A stretch of 64,000 nucleotides of DNA from an uncultured Parvularculaceae bacterium (GCA_947259375.1 CAMYLZ010000022.1:1-64000), one strand, 5' to 3'; shown: positions 36,608-45,388, numbered from the stretch's first letter. Numbers and translations: made by a program. Notes: generated by a model not told the origin, from the letters alone.

Positions 36608-36803
36608 GTCTTGTTCCGGTTCAGCCGCGCGCCCTATTACACAAAAATCTCATCATATCGAGTAGGAACGCACCGGAAAACAGCTCCGCCCCCAAGCTTC
36701 ACGGCGGTCAATCAAAGCATAGCCGACTATGCTGGAATGCATGCGCCGCGCATATTATACGCTCGCCTGTCCCAGTTACCGCGGTTTTTATAGAATGACC
36801 AAG

Positions 36804-36834
36804 GAAAAAAGCCGGCCCAGAGGGCCGGCTTTTT
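36804..36834 (-). terminator. Bidirectional rho-independent terminator
   Basis: AGCCGGCCC (36810-36818) pairs perfectly with GGGCCGGCT (36822-36830) around AGA. An A run lies on one side and a T run on the other, so it works in both directions. It probably ends the VPLPA-CTERM transcript on the minus strand. Confidence 0.85.
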
Positions 36835-36860
36835 CACATATCTGTCAGATAACAGTCTTG

Positions 36861-37559
36861 TTAAGCTGCTTTCTTGCGCCGCGAGGCAAATCCAAGCCCG
36901 GCCAGCCCCGAAAGAAGCAGCGGAATCGCGCCCGGGATCGGTACTTCGGAAACTTCGAACTGGGCGATGGTGAAGCCCGCGCCTGCGGTTACCGAACGGA
37001 ACTCAAAGGTCGTGCCGAAGAAAACCGTCGTCAGCAGATCAACCGCCTCAATCGTGTCGAAATACGAACCATCGATAATCAGATCGAAAAAGCCGCAAGG
37101 GCCTTCCGCATTCGGTCCGGAACAATCGGCGTCGTCGCCGGCGTTGAATTCGATATTGCTGAGGAAGACAGCCGTATCAAACACAAACTCAACCGATTCA
37201 AGCGAATCGAATTGGGTTTGATCTTCCGCGCCGTCCTTTTCCGACAATGCTGCGAGCCCGGAGTTGTCCGGAATGATGTCTTGCATCAACTGCGCTGCAG
37301 AGCGCGAGGAAAACGTGTCGTCAGTATAGGTATATGCCGTTGCCGTGAACTCGATGCCGCCTTTTGAATAGGTAAAGCCGTCTGCATCCGTGTCCGTGCA
37401 AAGGTCAGTCCCGACAGTGCCGCAGTCCATCGCGACATTGCCTGTCGGCGTGTCCAGAAAAGCGCCGCCGCTCTTGAAAATGAACGTTGTCGCATTCGCC
37501 GGTGCGGCCATGAATCCCGCTGCAGCGATCGCCGCAGCAAAGATACGAAGGGTAGCCAT
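36861..37559 (-). CDS. VPLPA-CTERM sorted surface protein
   Basis: A 232-aa exported protein with signal peptide (MATLRIFAAAIAAAGFMAAP) and a Thr/Asp-rich beta domain. Four cysteines lie in the middle (DCGTVGTDLC and DCSGPNAEGPCGF). It ends in the tripartite sorting signal VPIPGAIPLLLSGLAGLG plus FASRRKKAA: motif, membrane helix, basic tail. This is the VPLPA variant of PEP-CTERM, processed by a dedicated exosortase. No exosortase is in the window. ATG 37559 follows GGGG at a fair distance. Probably secreted to the surface or matrix; exact role unknown. Confidence 0.88.
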   Translation of the reverse strand: MATLRIFAAAIAAAGFMAAPANATTFIFKSGGAFLDTPTGNVAMDCGTVGTDLCTDTDADGFTYSKGGIEFTATAYTYTDDTFSSRSAAQLMQDIIPDNSGLAALSEKDGAEDQTQFDSLESVEFVFDTAVFLSNIEFNAGDDADCSGPNAEGPCGFFDLIIDGSYFDTIEAVDLLTTVFFGTTFEFRSVTAGAGFTIAQFEVSEVPIPGAIPLLLSGLAGLGFASRRKKAA

Positions 37560-37880
37560 AGGTAATCCCCCACTCAAAACAGAATCCTACCCGGATCCGC
37601 CGGGTTTCGCGTCATTAACAGAGCATTAACAACATTGTTCACTTTCGCGGTATTCGTTGCATTGTCAATGGCTCTCAGAATACTCGGCCAAAAAAAACAG
37701 GACTTGCGCAACATATGAGCAGCCCATTGCCATAAACACCCGCATAGCGGGAATTTTGGCGTAAACGCCCGAATCATGGCGGCGTGAAGCGCCCGCTCGC
37801 ATCGTACGATTTGTCGTGCATGCGCGGCGCCGATATGCACAAATCGATCAGTTTCGTGATCGACCAACAGGACGCTTGCC
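37560..37880. other. 321-bp divergent intergenic region
   Basis: The region is AT-richer than its flanks and carries no supported gene. It should hold the promoters of the leftward VPLPA-CTERM gene and the rightward amidohydrolase. I could not fix -35 and -10 boxes with confidence. Confidence 0.6.
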
Positions 37881-39563
37881 ATGTCTTCCCCGCTTCGCCT
37901 CGCCGTATTTTTCAGCGCCGCAACATTGCTAGGCTGCGCCCCGCAAGAACCCGAAGCGCCGCCGACGCAACGCGTCACGGTATTTACCGGCGGCCCGATT
38001 TACACCGGTGTTGACGAGGCGCCGTCCGCCCAAGCGGTCGCGGTCGCCAAAGGCGCCATCCTTGCCGTCGGCAGCCGCGAGCTGGTAATCGCCGGCGCCG
38101 GCGACAACCCGCAGATCATCGACCTCAAAGGCGCTGCACTCTATCCGGGCTTTACCGATTCACACGCCCATATGCTTGGCATCGGCATGCGCGAACTGAC
38201 GCTTAATCTCGAAGATGTCGGCTCAATCGCGGAGCTTGTCTCCATCGTCGCCGCCAATGTTCAGCATGCCGGCGAGAACGAGACTGTCACCGGCCGCGGC
38301 TGGATCGAAACGGGCTGGCCCGAAGAGCGCATGCCGACCCGTGACGATCTCGATCCGGTTAGCGGCGCGACGCCGGTCGTGCTTATCCGCGCCGACGGAC
38401 ACGCCATGGTGGTGAATTCAGCGGCGCTGGAGGCCGCCGGGATTGACGCTAATACGCCCGACCCGGCCGGCGGGCGCATCGAACGTGACGCGACGGGCCG
38501 CGCCACCGGCATTCTCGTCGATTCGGCCATGGGCCTTCTCGGCACGCTGATCGCCGAGCCGACGCAGGAGCGAAAACGCGCCGCCTATGAAAAAGCCTCT
38601 GCGGTCTATACCGGCTATGGCTGGTCGGGGCTGCACAACATGTCAGTCGATCCCATCAATCTCGATATGATGGAAACCCTCTCCGAGGATGGAACCGTGG
38701 CGTTGCGCGTCTACAATTCCATCGACAAGTCCGGCCTTGACGATCTGGCGGCAAGCGGCGCGCGGCGCAATGACAATGGCCGCGTCATCACCCGCGCCAT
38801 GAAGCTTTACGTCGACGGCGCTCTCGGCTCTCGCGGGGCGTCCTTGTCTGAACCTTACGCCGACCGCCCGGACACCAGCGGCCTTCTCCTGATGGATGAA
38901 GATGAGGCGACTGCGCTCTTCGACAAGGCGATCGGCGCCGGCGTGCAGGTCGCGACCCACGCCATCGGCGATCGCGGCAACAAGCTTGTTCTTGACTGGT
39001 ATGAGGATGCATTTGCGCGTCATCCGGATGCGGATGATATGCGCTGGCGGGTTGAGCACGCGCAAATCCTGCACCTGGAAGACATCCCCCGTTTTGCTGA
39101 TCTTGGCGTCATAGCTTCGATGCAGCCGAGCCACGCCATTGGCGATCTGTTTTTCGCCCCAGACCGGCTGGGGCCTGACCGGCTCGACGGCGCTTACGCA
39201 TGGCGCGCGTTGATCGATGCCGGCGTGGTGATCGCCGCCGGCTCCGACGCGCCGGTCGAACGCGGCGATCCGCTCATTGAATTCTACGCCGCCGTCGCGC
39301 GCCGCGGCCTTGATGGCACGCAAACCGACGACTGGCGTCCGGCGCAAGCCGTCACGCGCGCCGAAGCGCTGAAAATGTTCACCCTGTGGCCGGCTTACGC
39401 CTCGTTCCAGGAACACGAGCTCGGCACGATCGAGCCCGGCAAGCGCGCCGATTTCACTGTCTTTTCAAAAGACATCATGTCCATCCCGGAAGAGGAAATT
39501 CTCACCGCCAAACCGGTCATGACCGTTATCGACGGCGAGATTGTGTTCCGCGACAAAAGTTAG
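37881..39563 (+). CDS. Amidohydrolase-3 family lipoprotein (YtcJ-like)
   Basis: A 560-aa metal-dependent hydrolase with a lipoprotein signal (FFSAATLLGCAPQ, Cys19), so it is probably anchored in the periplasm. The fold shows in FTGGPIYTGVDEAPS, the first metal motif YPGFTDSHAHMLGIG, KLYVDGALGSRGA with the usual modified-lysine region, HAIGDRGNKLVLDWYE, WRVEHAQILHLEDI and AAGSDAPVERGDPL. It ends in the composite beta-sandwich GTIEPGKRADFTVF. Substrates of YtcJ-like proteins are mostly unknown. A strong terminator follows. Confidence 0.92.
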   Translation: MSSPLRLAVFFSAATLLGCAPQEPEAPPTQRVTVFTGGPIYTGVDEAPSAQAVAVAKGAILAVGSRELVIAGAGDNPQIIDLKGAALYPGFTDSHAHMLGIGMRELTLNLEDVGSIAELVSIVAANVQHAGENETVTGRGWIETGWPEERMPTRDDLDPVSGATPVVLIRADGHAMVVNSAALEAAGIDANTPDPAGGRIERDATGRATGILVDSAMGLLGTLIAEPTQERKRAAYEKASAVYTGYGWSGLHNMSVDPINLDMMETLSEDGTVALRVYNSIDKSGLDDLAASGARRNDNGRVITRAMKLYVDGALGSRGASLSEPYADRPDTSGLLLMDEDEATALFDKAIGAGVQVATHAIGDRGNKLVLDWYEDAFARHPDADDMRWRVEHAQILHLEDIPRFADLGVIASMQPSHAIGDLFFAPDRLGPDRLDGAYAWRALIDAGVVIAAGSDAPVERGDPLIEFYAAVARRGLDGTQTDDWRPAQAVTRAEALKMFTLWPAYASFQEHELGTIEPGKRADFTVFSKDIMSIPEEEILTAKPVMTVIDGEIVFRDKS

Positions 39564-39580
39564 CCTTTCCATCCGGATGA

Positions 39581-39618
39581 CCGGCAGCCGCCTTCAAAGG
39601 CAACGGCTGCCGGCCTTT
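39581..39618 (+). terminator. Rho-independent terminator after the amidohydrolase
   Basis: CCGGCAGCCG (39581-39590) pairs perfectly with CGGCTGCCGG (39604-39613), followed by CCTTTTG. It lies between two convergent genes. Confidence 0.75.
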
Positions 39619-39647
39619 TGCCGGTTCGGCCCTTATAGCAATTGCGG

Positions 39648-40070
39648 CTAGTCGTTTTCGGTCCATGTGGCGATCTTGTTCGCGATTCGCCACTCACCTT
39701 CAACTTTCAGCAACACCATATAATCTGTATACAGTCTATCATTCCAGCTTATCTCAACCTTAGCCATTGCGGATTTCTCGGTCGCGTCGATGCTGACAAT
39801 GCGGCCAATGCGCGGCACGGCTTTGCCCTGCTCGATGCGAGAAATATATTCCGGCCCCGGACGCCGCAAAAGCGCGTCGCCTTCGCCAAGCCACTGCACT
39901 TCAAGGCTGGGAAGGAATGCTTCTTCCACCAAAGACGGCTCGCCCTGCGCCGTGCCGTCGAGATATTTTTGAATGACCGTGCTGATCTCGTCAAAGCGCT
40001 CATCTGCATGCGCGGCTGAGGAGAATGAAAGCAACATAACGACCAATAATGCAGCGCGCCTTATCAACAT
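39648..40070 (-). CDS. Exported SnoaL/NTF2-like protein
   Basis: A 140-aa protein with signal peptide (ALLVVMLLSFSSAAHA) and an NTF2-like alpha-beta domain: ISTVIQKYLDGTAQGEPSLV, EAFLPSLEVQWLG, and the C-terminal strands AKVEISWNDRLYTDY and LLKVEGEWRIANKI. The closest family type is the lumazine-binding-like NTF2 group. No catalytic set is obvious. It converges on the amidohydrolase gene. Function unknown. Confidence 0.8.
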   Translation of the reverse strand: MLIRRAALLVVMLLSFSSAAHADERFDEISTVIQKYLDGTAQGEPSLVEEAFLPSLEVQWLGEGDALLRRPGPEYISRIEQGKAVPRIGRIVSIDATEKSAMAKVEISWNDRLYTDYMVLLKVEGEWRIANKIATWTEND

Positions 40071-40255
40071 GTCGGGATCCTTTTAGTTGTGGAATTTTCT
40101 CGCAGTCCTAGCCTGCTCAAGCGGCCCGTCAATGTCAGCCGATGCGGCGCGGGACAAACCGAGCAGCCCGAGCGATGAACTGTTCCGTGCATTGCGCCGC
40201 CGCTCAGGCGCCTTTTGCCACGCCGCCCCTTGCCGCACGCACCGCCGAGCAAATT

Positions 40256-41230
40256 TCATTCGGTTTCGGCAGGCCTGCGCGCACCGCCGCGCAGCGCACC
40301 GCGCATGACAAACCAGCCGCAGCCGGCGAACAAGACGCCGGTCGTCACCAGGCTCGCCTCCGGACCGAAACCGCCGCCTGTGAGCAGCGGCGCGCCGCCG
40401 GTATCGGCAAGGTCGACAACAAAAGGCGTTTCGCCGATGGACCCGCCGGAAACCTCAAGGCCAAATCCGAGTCCCAAAAGCCAGTTCCAGGCGGAATGCC
40501 ATCCGCAGACGCCCCATAACGAGCCTTCTTGCAAAGCGTAAAGGCCGATGAAAAGCCCGAATAGAACGATATTCGCAACCCCGACCATGCTTTGCACCGT
40601 CGGCGGATAAACATTGCCCATATGCGCCAGCGCAAAAATGATCGATGTCGCGAGCAGCGCGATAAGCCGCCCGCGCCGCGCCGCCAGCGCCGACATCCAC
40701 CAGCCGCGAAACACCACTTCTTCGGCGGCGCCCTGCACGAGAAATGCAACTAGAAACGCCGCCGCCACAATAGCCGCGCTTGCCGGATACGGCGCCTTTG
40801 CGACCGGGTTGATCGCTTCCACATCATAGCCGCCGGCGATGAAGATGACGCCGACCACGACCAGCAAGAACAAAGCGCCCGATGCAAATCCGCGCAGATA
40901 CCGGCCGGCCCATGACGCGGCGTCAAAACCCATGCTTGATAGCGGCCTGTTTTCAATCAGCCGCACCCACAATACCGTGCACAGAATAAATGAAGAAAAG
41001 GGCGCGGCGAGCATCAGCGCCGGGTTCGCTTCGGCGAGGCTTTTGGCGAATGCATCAAAACCGTCCGCGTCCGATATCGCCCCGGTCGCAAAGCCAACCG
41101 CCGCAATGATCGCGAAGGTCAACACAACCGACAGCGCAATGATGAGCGCCGCCGGCAGGATCGTTAGAAACGACCAGATGATCCGCGCACGGTCATGAAT
41201 GGGACCGTAAATGGATGTATATTTCGACAT
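40256..41230 (-). CDS. CPBP family intramembrane metalloprotease
   Basis: A 324-aa polytopic membrane protein with about eight hydrophobic segments. The three CPBP (Abi) motifs are complete: EEVVFRGWWM (E-E-x3-R), FALAHMGN (F-x3-H) and GWHSAWNWLLG (H-x3-N). These form the glutamate and histidine active site of Rce1-like proteases. Start ATG 41230 is preceded by AAGGGGCGA; the frame extends 16 codons upstream with no support. Its targets are unknown. A second, broken CPBP gene lies at 47843-48559. Confidence 0.9.
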   Translation of the reverse strand: MSKYTSIYGPIHDRARIIWSFLTILPAALIIALSVVLTFAIIAAVGFATGAISDADGFDAFAKSLAEANPALMLAAPFSSFILCTVLWVRLIENRPLSSMGFDAASWAGRYLRGFASGALFLLVVVGVIFIAGGYDVEAINPVAKAPYPASAAIVAAAFLVAFLVQGAAEEVVFRGWWMSALAARRGRLIALLATSIIFALAHMGNVYPPTVQSMVGVANIVLFGLFIGLYALQEGSLWGVCGWHSAWNWLLGLGFGLEVSGGSIGETPFVVDLADTGGAPLLTGGGFGPEASLVTTGVLFAGCGWFVMRGALRGGARRPAETE

Positions 41231-41405
41231 TGACGTCGCCCCTTGATCGCTTCCATAGCCATCATTTTTTCCCGCCAAAACTTTGCCCCGCGCCTGCTTG
41301 CGCGTCCAGTCAACTCCGGCGGAAACGCCGAGATTCTACGGTTTTTCCCCGAAGCCCTTGCAAAATCGGCCATAGCGCACGAATGGCGCCCCTTGCCTCG
41401 CGGTC

Positions 41406-41531
41406 ATGACACCCCATCTGACAGTCATGACCTTCTGGCAGTTCCTGATCGTTTTCGGGCTGTCGGTTTTTGTTCTCTGGAACATCTGGGTCGCCATTCG
41501 CAATCTCGGCGACATCGAAGACGATGATTAA
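41406..41531 (+). CDS. Small single-helix membrane protein
   Basis: A 41-codon frame encoding one membrane helix, FLIVFGLSVFVLWNIWVAI, ending in an acidic tail (GDIEDDD). A second in-frame ATG at 41427 would give 34 residues. Ribosome sites are weak at both. It lies in a 378-bp gap between a leftward CPBP gene and a leftward VOC gene, where it is the only coding-like pattern. Such hydrophobic content with a charged tail is unlikely by chance, but expression is unproven. Confidence 0.45.
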   Translation: MTPHLTVMTFWQFLIVFGLSVFVLWNIWVAIRNLGDIEDDD

Positions 41532-41608
41532 AGAGACGCGCTGACAGTTCCGTTTTTTGGCATGCCGCTTTCCTGATCACAGCAGCGGCAGGGTGCTTGT
41601 TGACACGG

Positions 41609-42034
41609 TTAAACGGCAAACAGCCGATCCATATTTTTGAAACATTTGAACTCAAGCGCATTGCCCGCCGGGTCCAGCAAAAAGAACGTGCCTTGCTCAC
41701 CGGGCTCGCCTTCAAACCGCATTGTCGGTTCGATGATGAAAGCCGCGCCGCCGGCCGCCAAGCGTTCGGCCAGCGCCTGCCACGCCGCGGGGTCGAGCAC
41801 CACGCCGAAATGGCGCACCGGCACGTCCTTGCCGTCGACCACGCTTGTCGATGCCCGCGCGCACTCTTCCGGCGCAAGGTGGGTTACGAGCTGGTGGCCG
41901 AAAAAATCGAAATCGATCCAACGGTCCGAGCGCCGTCCGCGCGCGCACCCCATAAGCGCGCCGTAAAAGCCTTCAGCCTTTTCAAGATCGTCGACGGGAA
42001 TAGCGAGATGAAAAACCGGTGCTGTCATTTTCAT
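41609..42034 (-). CDS. VOC family (glyoxalase/dioxygenase-like) protein
   Basis: About 141 aa with two beta-alpha-beta-beta-beta units of the vicinal oxygen chelate fold. The first is FHLAIPVDDLEKAEGFYGAL then DFDFFGHQLVTHL. The second is RHFGVVLDPAAWQALAERLA with TFFLLDPAGNALEFKCF. Candidate metal ligands are the His in FHLAIP, the His of RHFGVV and the Glu of LEFK. The start may be 42034 or 42028. Reaction unknown. Confidence 0.85.
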   Translation of the reverse strand: MKMTAPVFHLAIPVDDLEKAEGFYGALMGCARGRRSDRWIDFDFFGHQLVTHLAPEECARASTSVVDGKDVPVRHFGVVLDPAAWQALAERLAAGGAAFIIEPTMRFEGEPGEQGTFFLLDPAGNALEFKCFKNMDRLFAV

Positions 42035-42161
42035 GTGTCTTGAGGTTTCATGCGGCTTCAGCCCCATGGATTAGCCGTGTTGCAAGGACTATATGCTTTG
42101 CCGGGCGCGGCGCCCATGGCGGCGCCCTTCCTTTGGATCGCATTTATCAAACGGCGGAGAA

Positions 42162-42617
42162 ATGACCAGCAAGTTCACCAATCTGACCGGCGATTATTTC
42201 GTCGCCCCGCAACTCAGCCGCGACGACATTCGCGCGGCCGCCGCCGATGGCTTTGCGCTGATCGTCAATAACCGCCCGGACGGCGAGATGATCGGGCAGC
42301 CGAAAAGCGCCGAGCTTGAAGCCGCCGCCCGCGAGGCCGGCGTCGCCTATGCGCATATCCCGGTGGGTTCGGAAGGCATCACCCATGGCCATATCGAGGC
42401 GCTGCACGCAGCTCTTGAAAAAGCCGATGGACGCAAGATTCTCGGTTTCTGCAAATCAGGGGTTCGCTCGACCTTCCTGCATGCTTACGCCGCCGCCGCC
42501 AAGGGGCGCGCCGCGTCTGAGATTATTGCCGAGGCCGCCAGCGCCGGGATTGATATCAGCGCGCACGCGCCGATATTGGAACGGCTAAGCCACGACGCAA
42601 CAAAGGACGACCAGTAA
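42162..42617 (+). CDS. TIGR01244/DUF442 phosphatase-like protein (Blh-type)
   Basis: A 151-aa protein of the beta-lactamase hydrolase-like phosphatase family. It has GDYFVAPQLSRDDIRAAAAD, FALIVNNRPDGE and the Cys loop ILGFCKSGVRSTFLHAYA (C-x5-R would need Cys-K-S-G-V-R, which is C-x4-R here). Relatives are fused to or encoded near sulfide or persulfide metabolism genes. CGGAGA precedes ATG 42162. A small secreted protein gene starts four bases after its stop. Confidence 0.82.
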   Translation: MTSKFTNLTGDYFVAPQLSRDDIRAAAADGFALIVNNRPDGEMIGQPKSAELEAAAREAGVAYAHIPVGSEGITHGHIEALHAALEKADGRKILGFCKSGVRSTFLHAYAAAAKGRAASEIIAEAASAGIDISAHAPILERLSHDATKDDQ

Positions 42618-42621
42618 TTCG

Positions 42622-43014
42622 ATGAGTATCCTCGCATTCGCCCTCGCCGCAGGCGCGCTCAGCGCTGCTCAAGACTTAGACCGGTACGCCCCGCCGGAGG
42701 TTCGCCAAGCGCCCGCTTGCGTGTGCCCCGCCTCTCGCGAGACGCCGGAAGTGGTTTTTTCGGGCTTCGTCGTCGATGCGGAGGTGACGCTCGGCGCCGA
42801 TCGCCGCTCGGTCGAGGATCGCATGGCGACGGTGTTCGACGTCAAATCCTCAAACAATGGCGATGTTGATGGCCGTACGCGGCTGTGGCACACAACCGCG
42901 CCGTCCAGCTGCGGCGTTACCTTCGACTATGGCAAGAAATATTCCGTCGCCGCACGCCGGTCCGATGATGGCGATCTTGAGACGGATAAATGCCTGATGC
43001 GCGCGGCCGGCTGA
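42622..43014 (+). CDS. Secreted NTR/TIMP-like protein
   Basis: A 130-aa exported protein. The signal peptide (ILAFALAAGALSAAQ) is followed by a Cys-x-Cys (APACVCPASRE) and a beta-barrel pattern: VVFSGFVVDAEVTL, ATVFDVKSSNNGDVDGR, SSCGVTFDYGKKYSVAARR, and a last cysteine in DKCLMRA. The C-x-C start, the S-x-C-G motif and the terminal Cys match netrin-like (NTR/TIMP) domains. Eukaryotic TIMPs inhibit metalloproteases; bacterial relatives are uncharacterised. It is probably co-transcribed with the phosphatase before it. Confidence 0.62.
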   Translation: MSILAFALAAGALSAAQDLDRYAPPEVRQAPACVCPASRETPEVVFSGFVVDAEVTLGADRRSVEDRMATVFDVKSSNNGDVDGRTRLWHTTAPSSCGVTFDYGKKYSVAARRSDDGDLETDKCLMRAAG

Positions 43015-43055
43015 GCTGAGTCCGGCGGAAGACCAAAAGACGCGCGCAATTCCGT

Positions 43056-43397
43056 TCAATAATGGATGATGATGCGCGCGCTCGCCGCCGCCGCCGGGAT
43101 GACGATGGTTTCGGTGAGTGTCACGCCGCAGCGCAGATGAGCAACATCGCGCCCGTCTTCATCCGTCGCGCGTTGTTCCTGGCCTTCGCCGCAATCAAGA
43201 AAACTGCCGCGCTCTTTTTCAACCACATAAAGATAATTCGGCGACGCGGCCACGAAGGCCCGATCGGTGATCCCCCCGGCGGCGTCGCCGATGGAAATCC
43301 CGCCCGCCGTCTGGGCGAGCGCAGCGCCGCAAAGGGTTAACCCCGCAAACGTGACTGCGGCGGCGGCGTTAAGGAACTGTTTACGATCGGCACACAT
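43056..43397 (-). CDS. Small exported hypothetical protein
   Basis: Not recognised. From ATG 43397 it is 113 aa with a signal-like helix (FLNAAAAVTFAGLTLCGAALAQ) and a C-terminal beta-rich part with two cysteines (SFLDCGEGQ, LRCGVTL). It ends in RIIIHY. It converges on the NTR-like gene, 41 bp away, and is divergent from the gene at 43534. No domain is visible. Confidence 0.6.
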   Translation of the reverse strand: MCADRKQFLNAAAAVTFAGLTLCGAALAQTAGGISIGDAAGGITDRAFVAASPNYLYVVEKERGSFLDCGEGQEQRATDEDGRDVAHLRCGVTLTETIVIPAAAASARIIIHY

Positions 43398-43533
43398 GCC
43401 CGGCTCATCGCAAAAGCCGCGCCGCTGGACGAAATTCGGCCTCAAACCGGCCTCACCGAGACTTTATTTCCTTGTCAGAACCGCAAAAGCCATGTTGATT
43501 GCGGTCGGGGCGCAGGGTGTCGGCGGAGCGGGC

Positions 43534-44469
43534 ATGACGATATTTGGCGAGTTTAAAATCAGCGGCAACGAGCTCGTTGCGACCGAGACCGGCGCCGCCA
43601 TACCGTTAACCCGGGAATTTGCGCGCGACGCCTGGCGCATCGCCAGCTTCGTATGGCTGATCAACGGCGTGCGCGCTGTGCGCCGCGTGCGCGGCCGCGA
43701 GCCGCGCGCACGTATATCGTTCTTCCCGCGCAAGCCGCGCTCTTATTACGCCATCTGGCCGGTGTGCCAGCTCGCCGATGTAAAGATCGTCGACGACCCG
43801 GAAGAAGCGGATCTGCATTTTTATTTCGAAGATTGCGAGTTCCTCACCGCGCCGCGCCTCGCGCCGAGCGCCAAGCCGGCGTTCAATGTCGGTTGCTTCG
43901 ACATTCGCAAGAGCGTCGTCGCCCGCATTTTCGAAGAAACCTTCGGTTATGCGCTTGGCGTTGATCCGTCTGCGCATCATGGAATGCTGGTCGAAAAATC
44001 CGAGTCCAACGGCAAGCATGACGGCCGGCTGGTGGAAGGGCCGATCGCGAGCCCCAAGCCCGGCCATGTCTATCAGCGCAATATCGAAAACACTTTTGAC
44101 GGCGCCGAGCATGTGGATATCAGAACGCCCGTCGTCGGCGGCAGGACGACGCCTTTTGTTTTCCTCAAGCGGCGCGCGCGCGATTTGCGTTTCACCAATG
44201 ACAATCACCGCGTCGACCTTGCTGCGACCGACGCGATGTTGTCACGCGACGAGCAGGAAAAGATCGCCGCTTTCGCCCGCGCCATGCGGCTTGATTTTGG
44301 CGGGCTCGATATCCTGCGCGACCGCAATGACGGGCGCATTTACATTGTCGACGCCAACAAGACCGATATGGGCCCGCCCTCGGCGATGCGCGCCCAGGAC
44401 AAGCTCACCGCCATGCGCGCGCTTGCAGACGCCTTCGCCGCGATGGTAGACGGCGCGCTTGCGAAATAA
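43534..44469 (+). CDS. Uncharacterised protein with ATP-grasp-like C-terminus
   Basis: A 311-aa cytoplasmic protein, not assigned. Its C-terminal DFGGLDILRDRNDGRIYIVD plus ANKTDMGPPSAM has the D-x-N-x-T pattern of ATP-grasp metal-binding strands. The earlier PFVFLKRRARDLRF would fit a substrate-grasp strand. The middle FNVGCFDIRKSVVARIFEETFG recalls proteins near surface-glycan genes. ATG 43534 follows GGAG by six bases; other in-frame ATGs upstream overlap the divergent gene. The MBL hydrolase follows at 16 bp. Function unknown. Confidence 0.72.
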   Translation: MTIFGEFKISGNELVATETGAAIPLTREFARDAWRIASFVWLINGVRAVRRVRGREPRARISFFPRKPRSYYAIWPVCQLADVKIVDDPEEADLHFYFEDCEFLTAPRLAPSAKPAFNVGCFDIRKSVVARIFEETFGYALGVDPSAHHGMLVEKSESNGKHDGRLVEGPIASPKPGHVYQRNIENTFDGAEHVDIRTPVVGGRTTPFVFLKRRARDLRFTNDNHRVDLAATDAMLSRDEQEKIAAFARAMRLDFGGLDILRDRNDGRIYIVDANKTDMGPPSAMRAQDKLTAMRALADAFAAMVDGALAK

Positions 44470-44485
44470 AGCGCGGGAGCCACTC

Positions 44486-45388
44486 TTGGCCTCTATTCCC
44501 TTCATCAAAGATATCGATTTCGCCTATGGCGCGCCTGACCGCGTCGCGCCGGGCGTAAGGCGGGTGATCGCCAATAATCCCGGGCCGTTCACCTTTACCG
44601 GCAGCGGAACCTATATTATCGGCGAAGGCGAGACGGCGGTGATCGATCCCGGTCCCGACCGCGATGACCATCTCGATGCGCTCCTCAACGCGCTTGCCGG
44701 CGAACAGGTGAGCCATATTCTCATCACCCATACCCATTCGGACCATTGCGGGCTGGCGCGCAAACTCGCGGACGCCACCGGCGCGCCGATATTCGGCTTT
44801 TCCGGACATCCGGTGCGCGATCAGGCCGACGACGCGCCCGCGCTTGACGAAGGCGCCGATTACACTTTCGCGCCGGACGACATGATCGGCGATGGCGCGG
44901 TGATCGACGGGAAGGGCTGGCGCCTCGAAGCGGTGCACACGCCGGGGCATCTTTCGAACCATTTATGCTTTGCCATGCCGCAGCAAGAAGCGCTGTTCAC
45001 CGGCGATCACATCATGGGCTGGGCGACGAGCGTCGTTGCGCCGCCTGACGGCGATATGGGCGATTACATGGACAGCCTCGACAGGCTGCTCGCCAGGGAC
45101 GATGCGATCTATTACCCGACCCATGGGGCGCCGATCGCCAATCCGAAGCGCTTCGTGCGCGCGGTGAAGACCCACCGGCTGATGCGCGACGCGCAGATTG
45201 TCGAACAACTGAGAAAGGGCCGCGTGACAATCGCCGAGATCGTTCCGGCGATGTATGCCGATGTCGATCCGCGCCTGCACAAGGCCGCGGCGCTGAACGT
45301 ACTGGCGCATCTCATTCGCCTCGTCCGTGTAGGAACGGTCAGGTGCGATGGCGCGCCCGGGCTAGGCGCCATTTACGCGAGCGATTGA
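44486..45388 (+). CDS. MBL-fold metallohydrolase (LACTB2-like)
   Basis: A 300-aa metallo-beta-lactamase-fold hydrolase. Metal ligands are HTHSDHCGLA (H-x-H-x-D-H), EAVHTPGHLSNHL, and FTGDHIMGW, with the final His in YYPTHGAPI. A C-terminal winged-helix region follows (RKGRVTIAEIVPAMYADVD), as in LACTB2-like ribonuclease or hydrolase proteins. I prefer TTG 44486, which follows GGGAG by six or seven bases; a TTG at 44459 would overlap the previous gene. Substrate unknown, RNA or thioester possible. Confidence 0.88.
   Translation: MASIPFIKDIDFAYGAPDRVAPGVRRVIANNPGPFTFTGSGTYIIGEGETAVIDPGPDRDDHLDALLNALAGEQVSHILITHTHSDHCGLARKLADATGAPIFGFSGHPVRDQADDAPALDEGADYTFAPDDMIGDGAVIDGKGWRLEAVHTPGHLSNHLCFAMPQQEALFTGDHIMGWATSVVAPPDGDMGDYMDSLDRLLARDDAIYYPTHGAPIANPKRFVRAVKTHRLMRDAQIVEQLRKGRVTIAEIVPAMYADVDPRLHKAAALNVLAHLIRLVRVGTVRCDGAPGLGAIYASD

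Noticed and set aside
37574-37978. 134-codon minus-strand frame overlapping the amidohydrolase start
   Set aside because: It has no ribosome site or recognisable content and conflicts with a lipoprotein signal on the plus strand.
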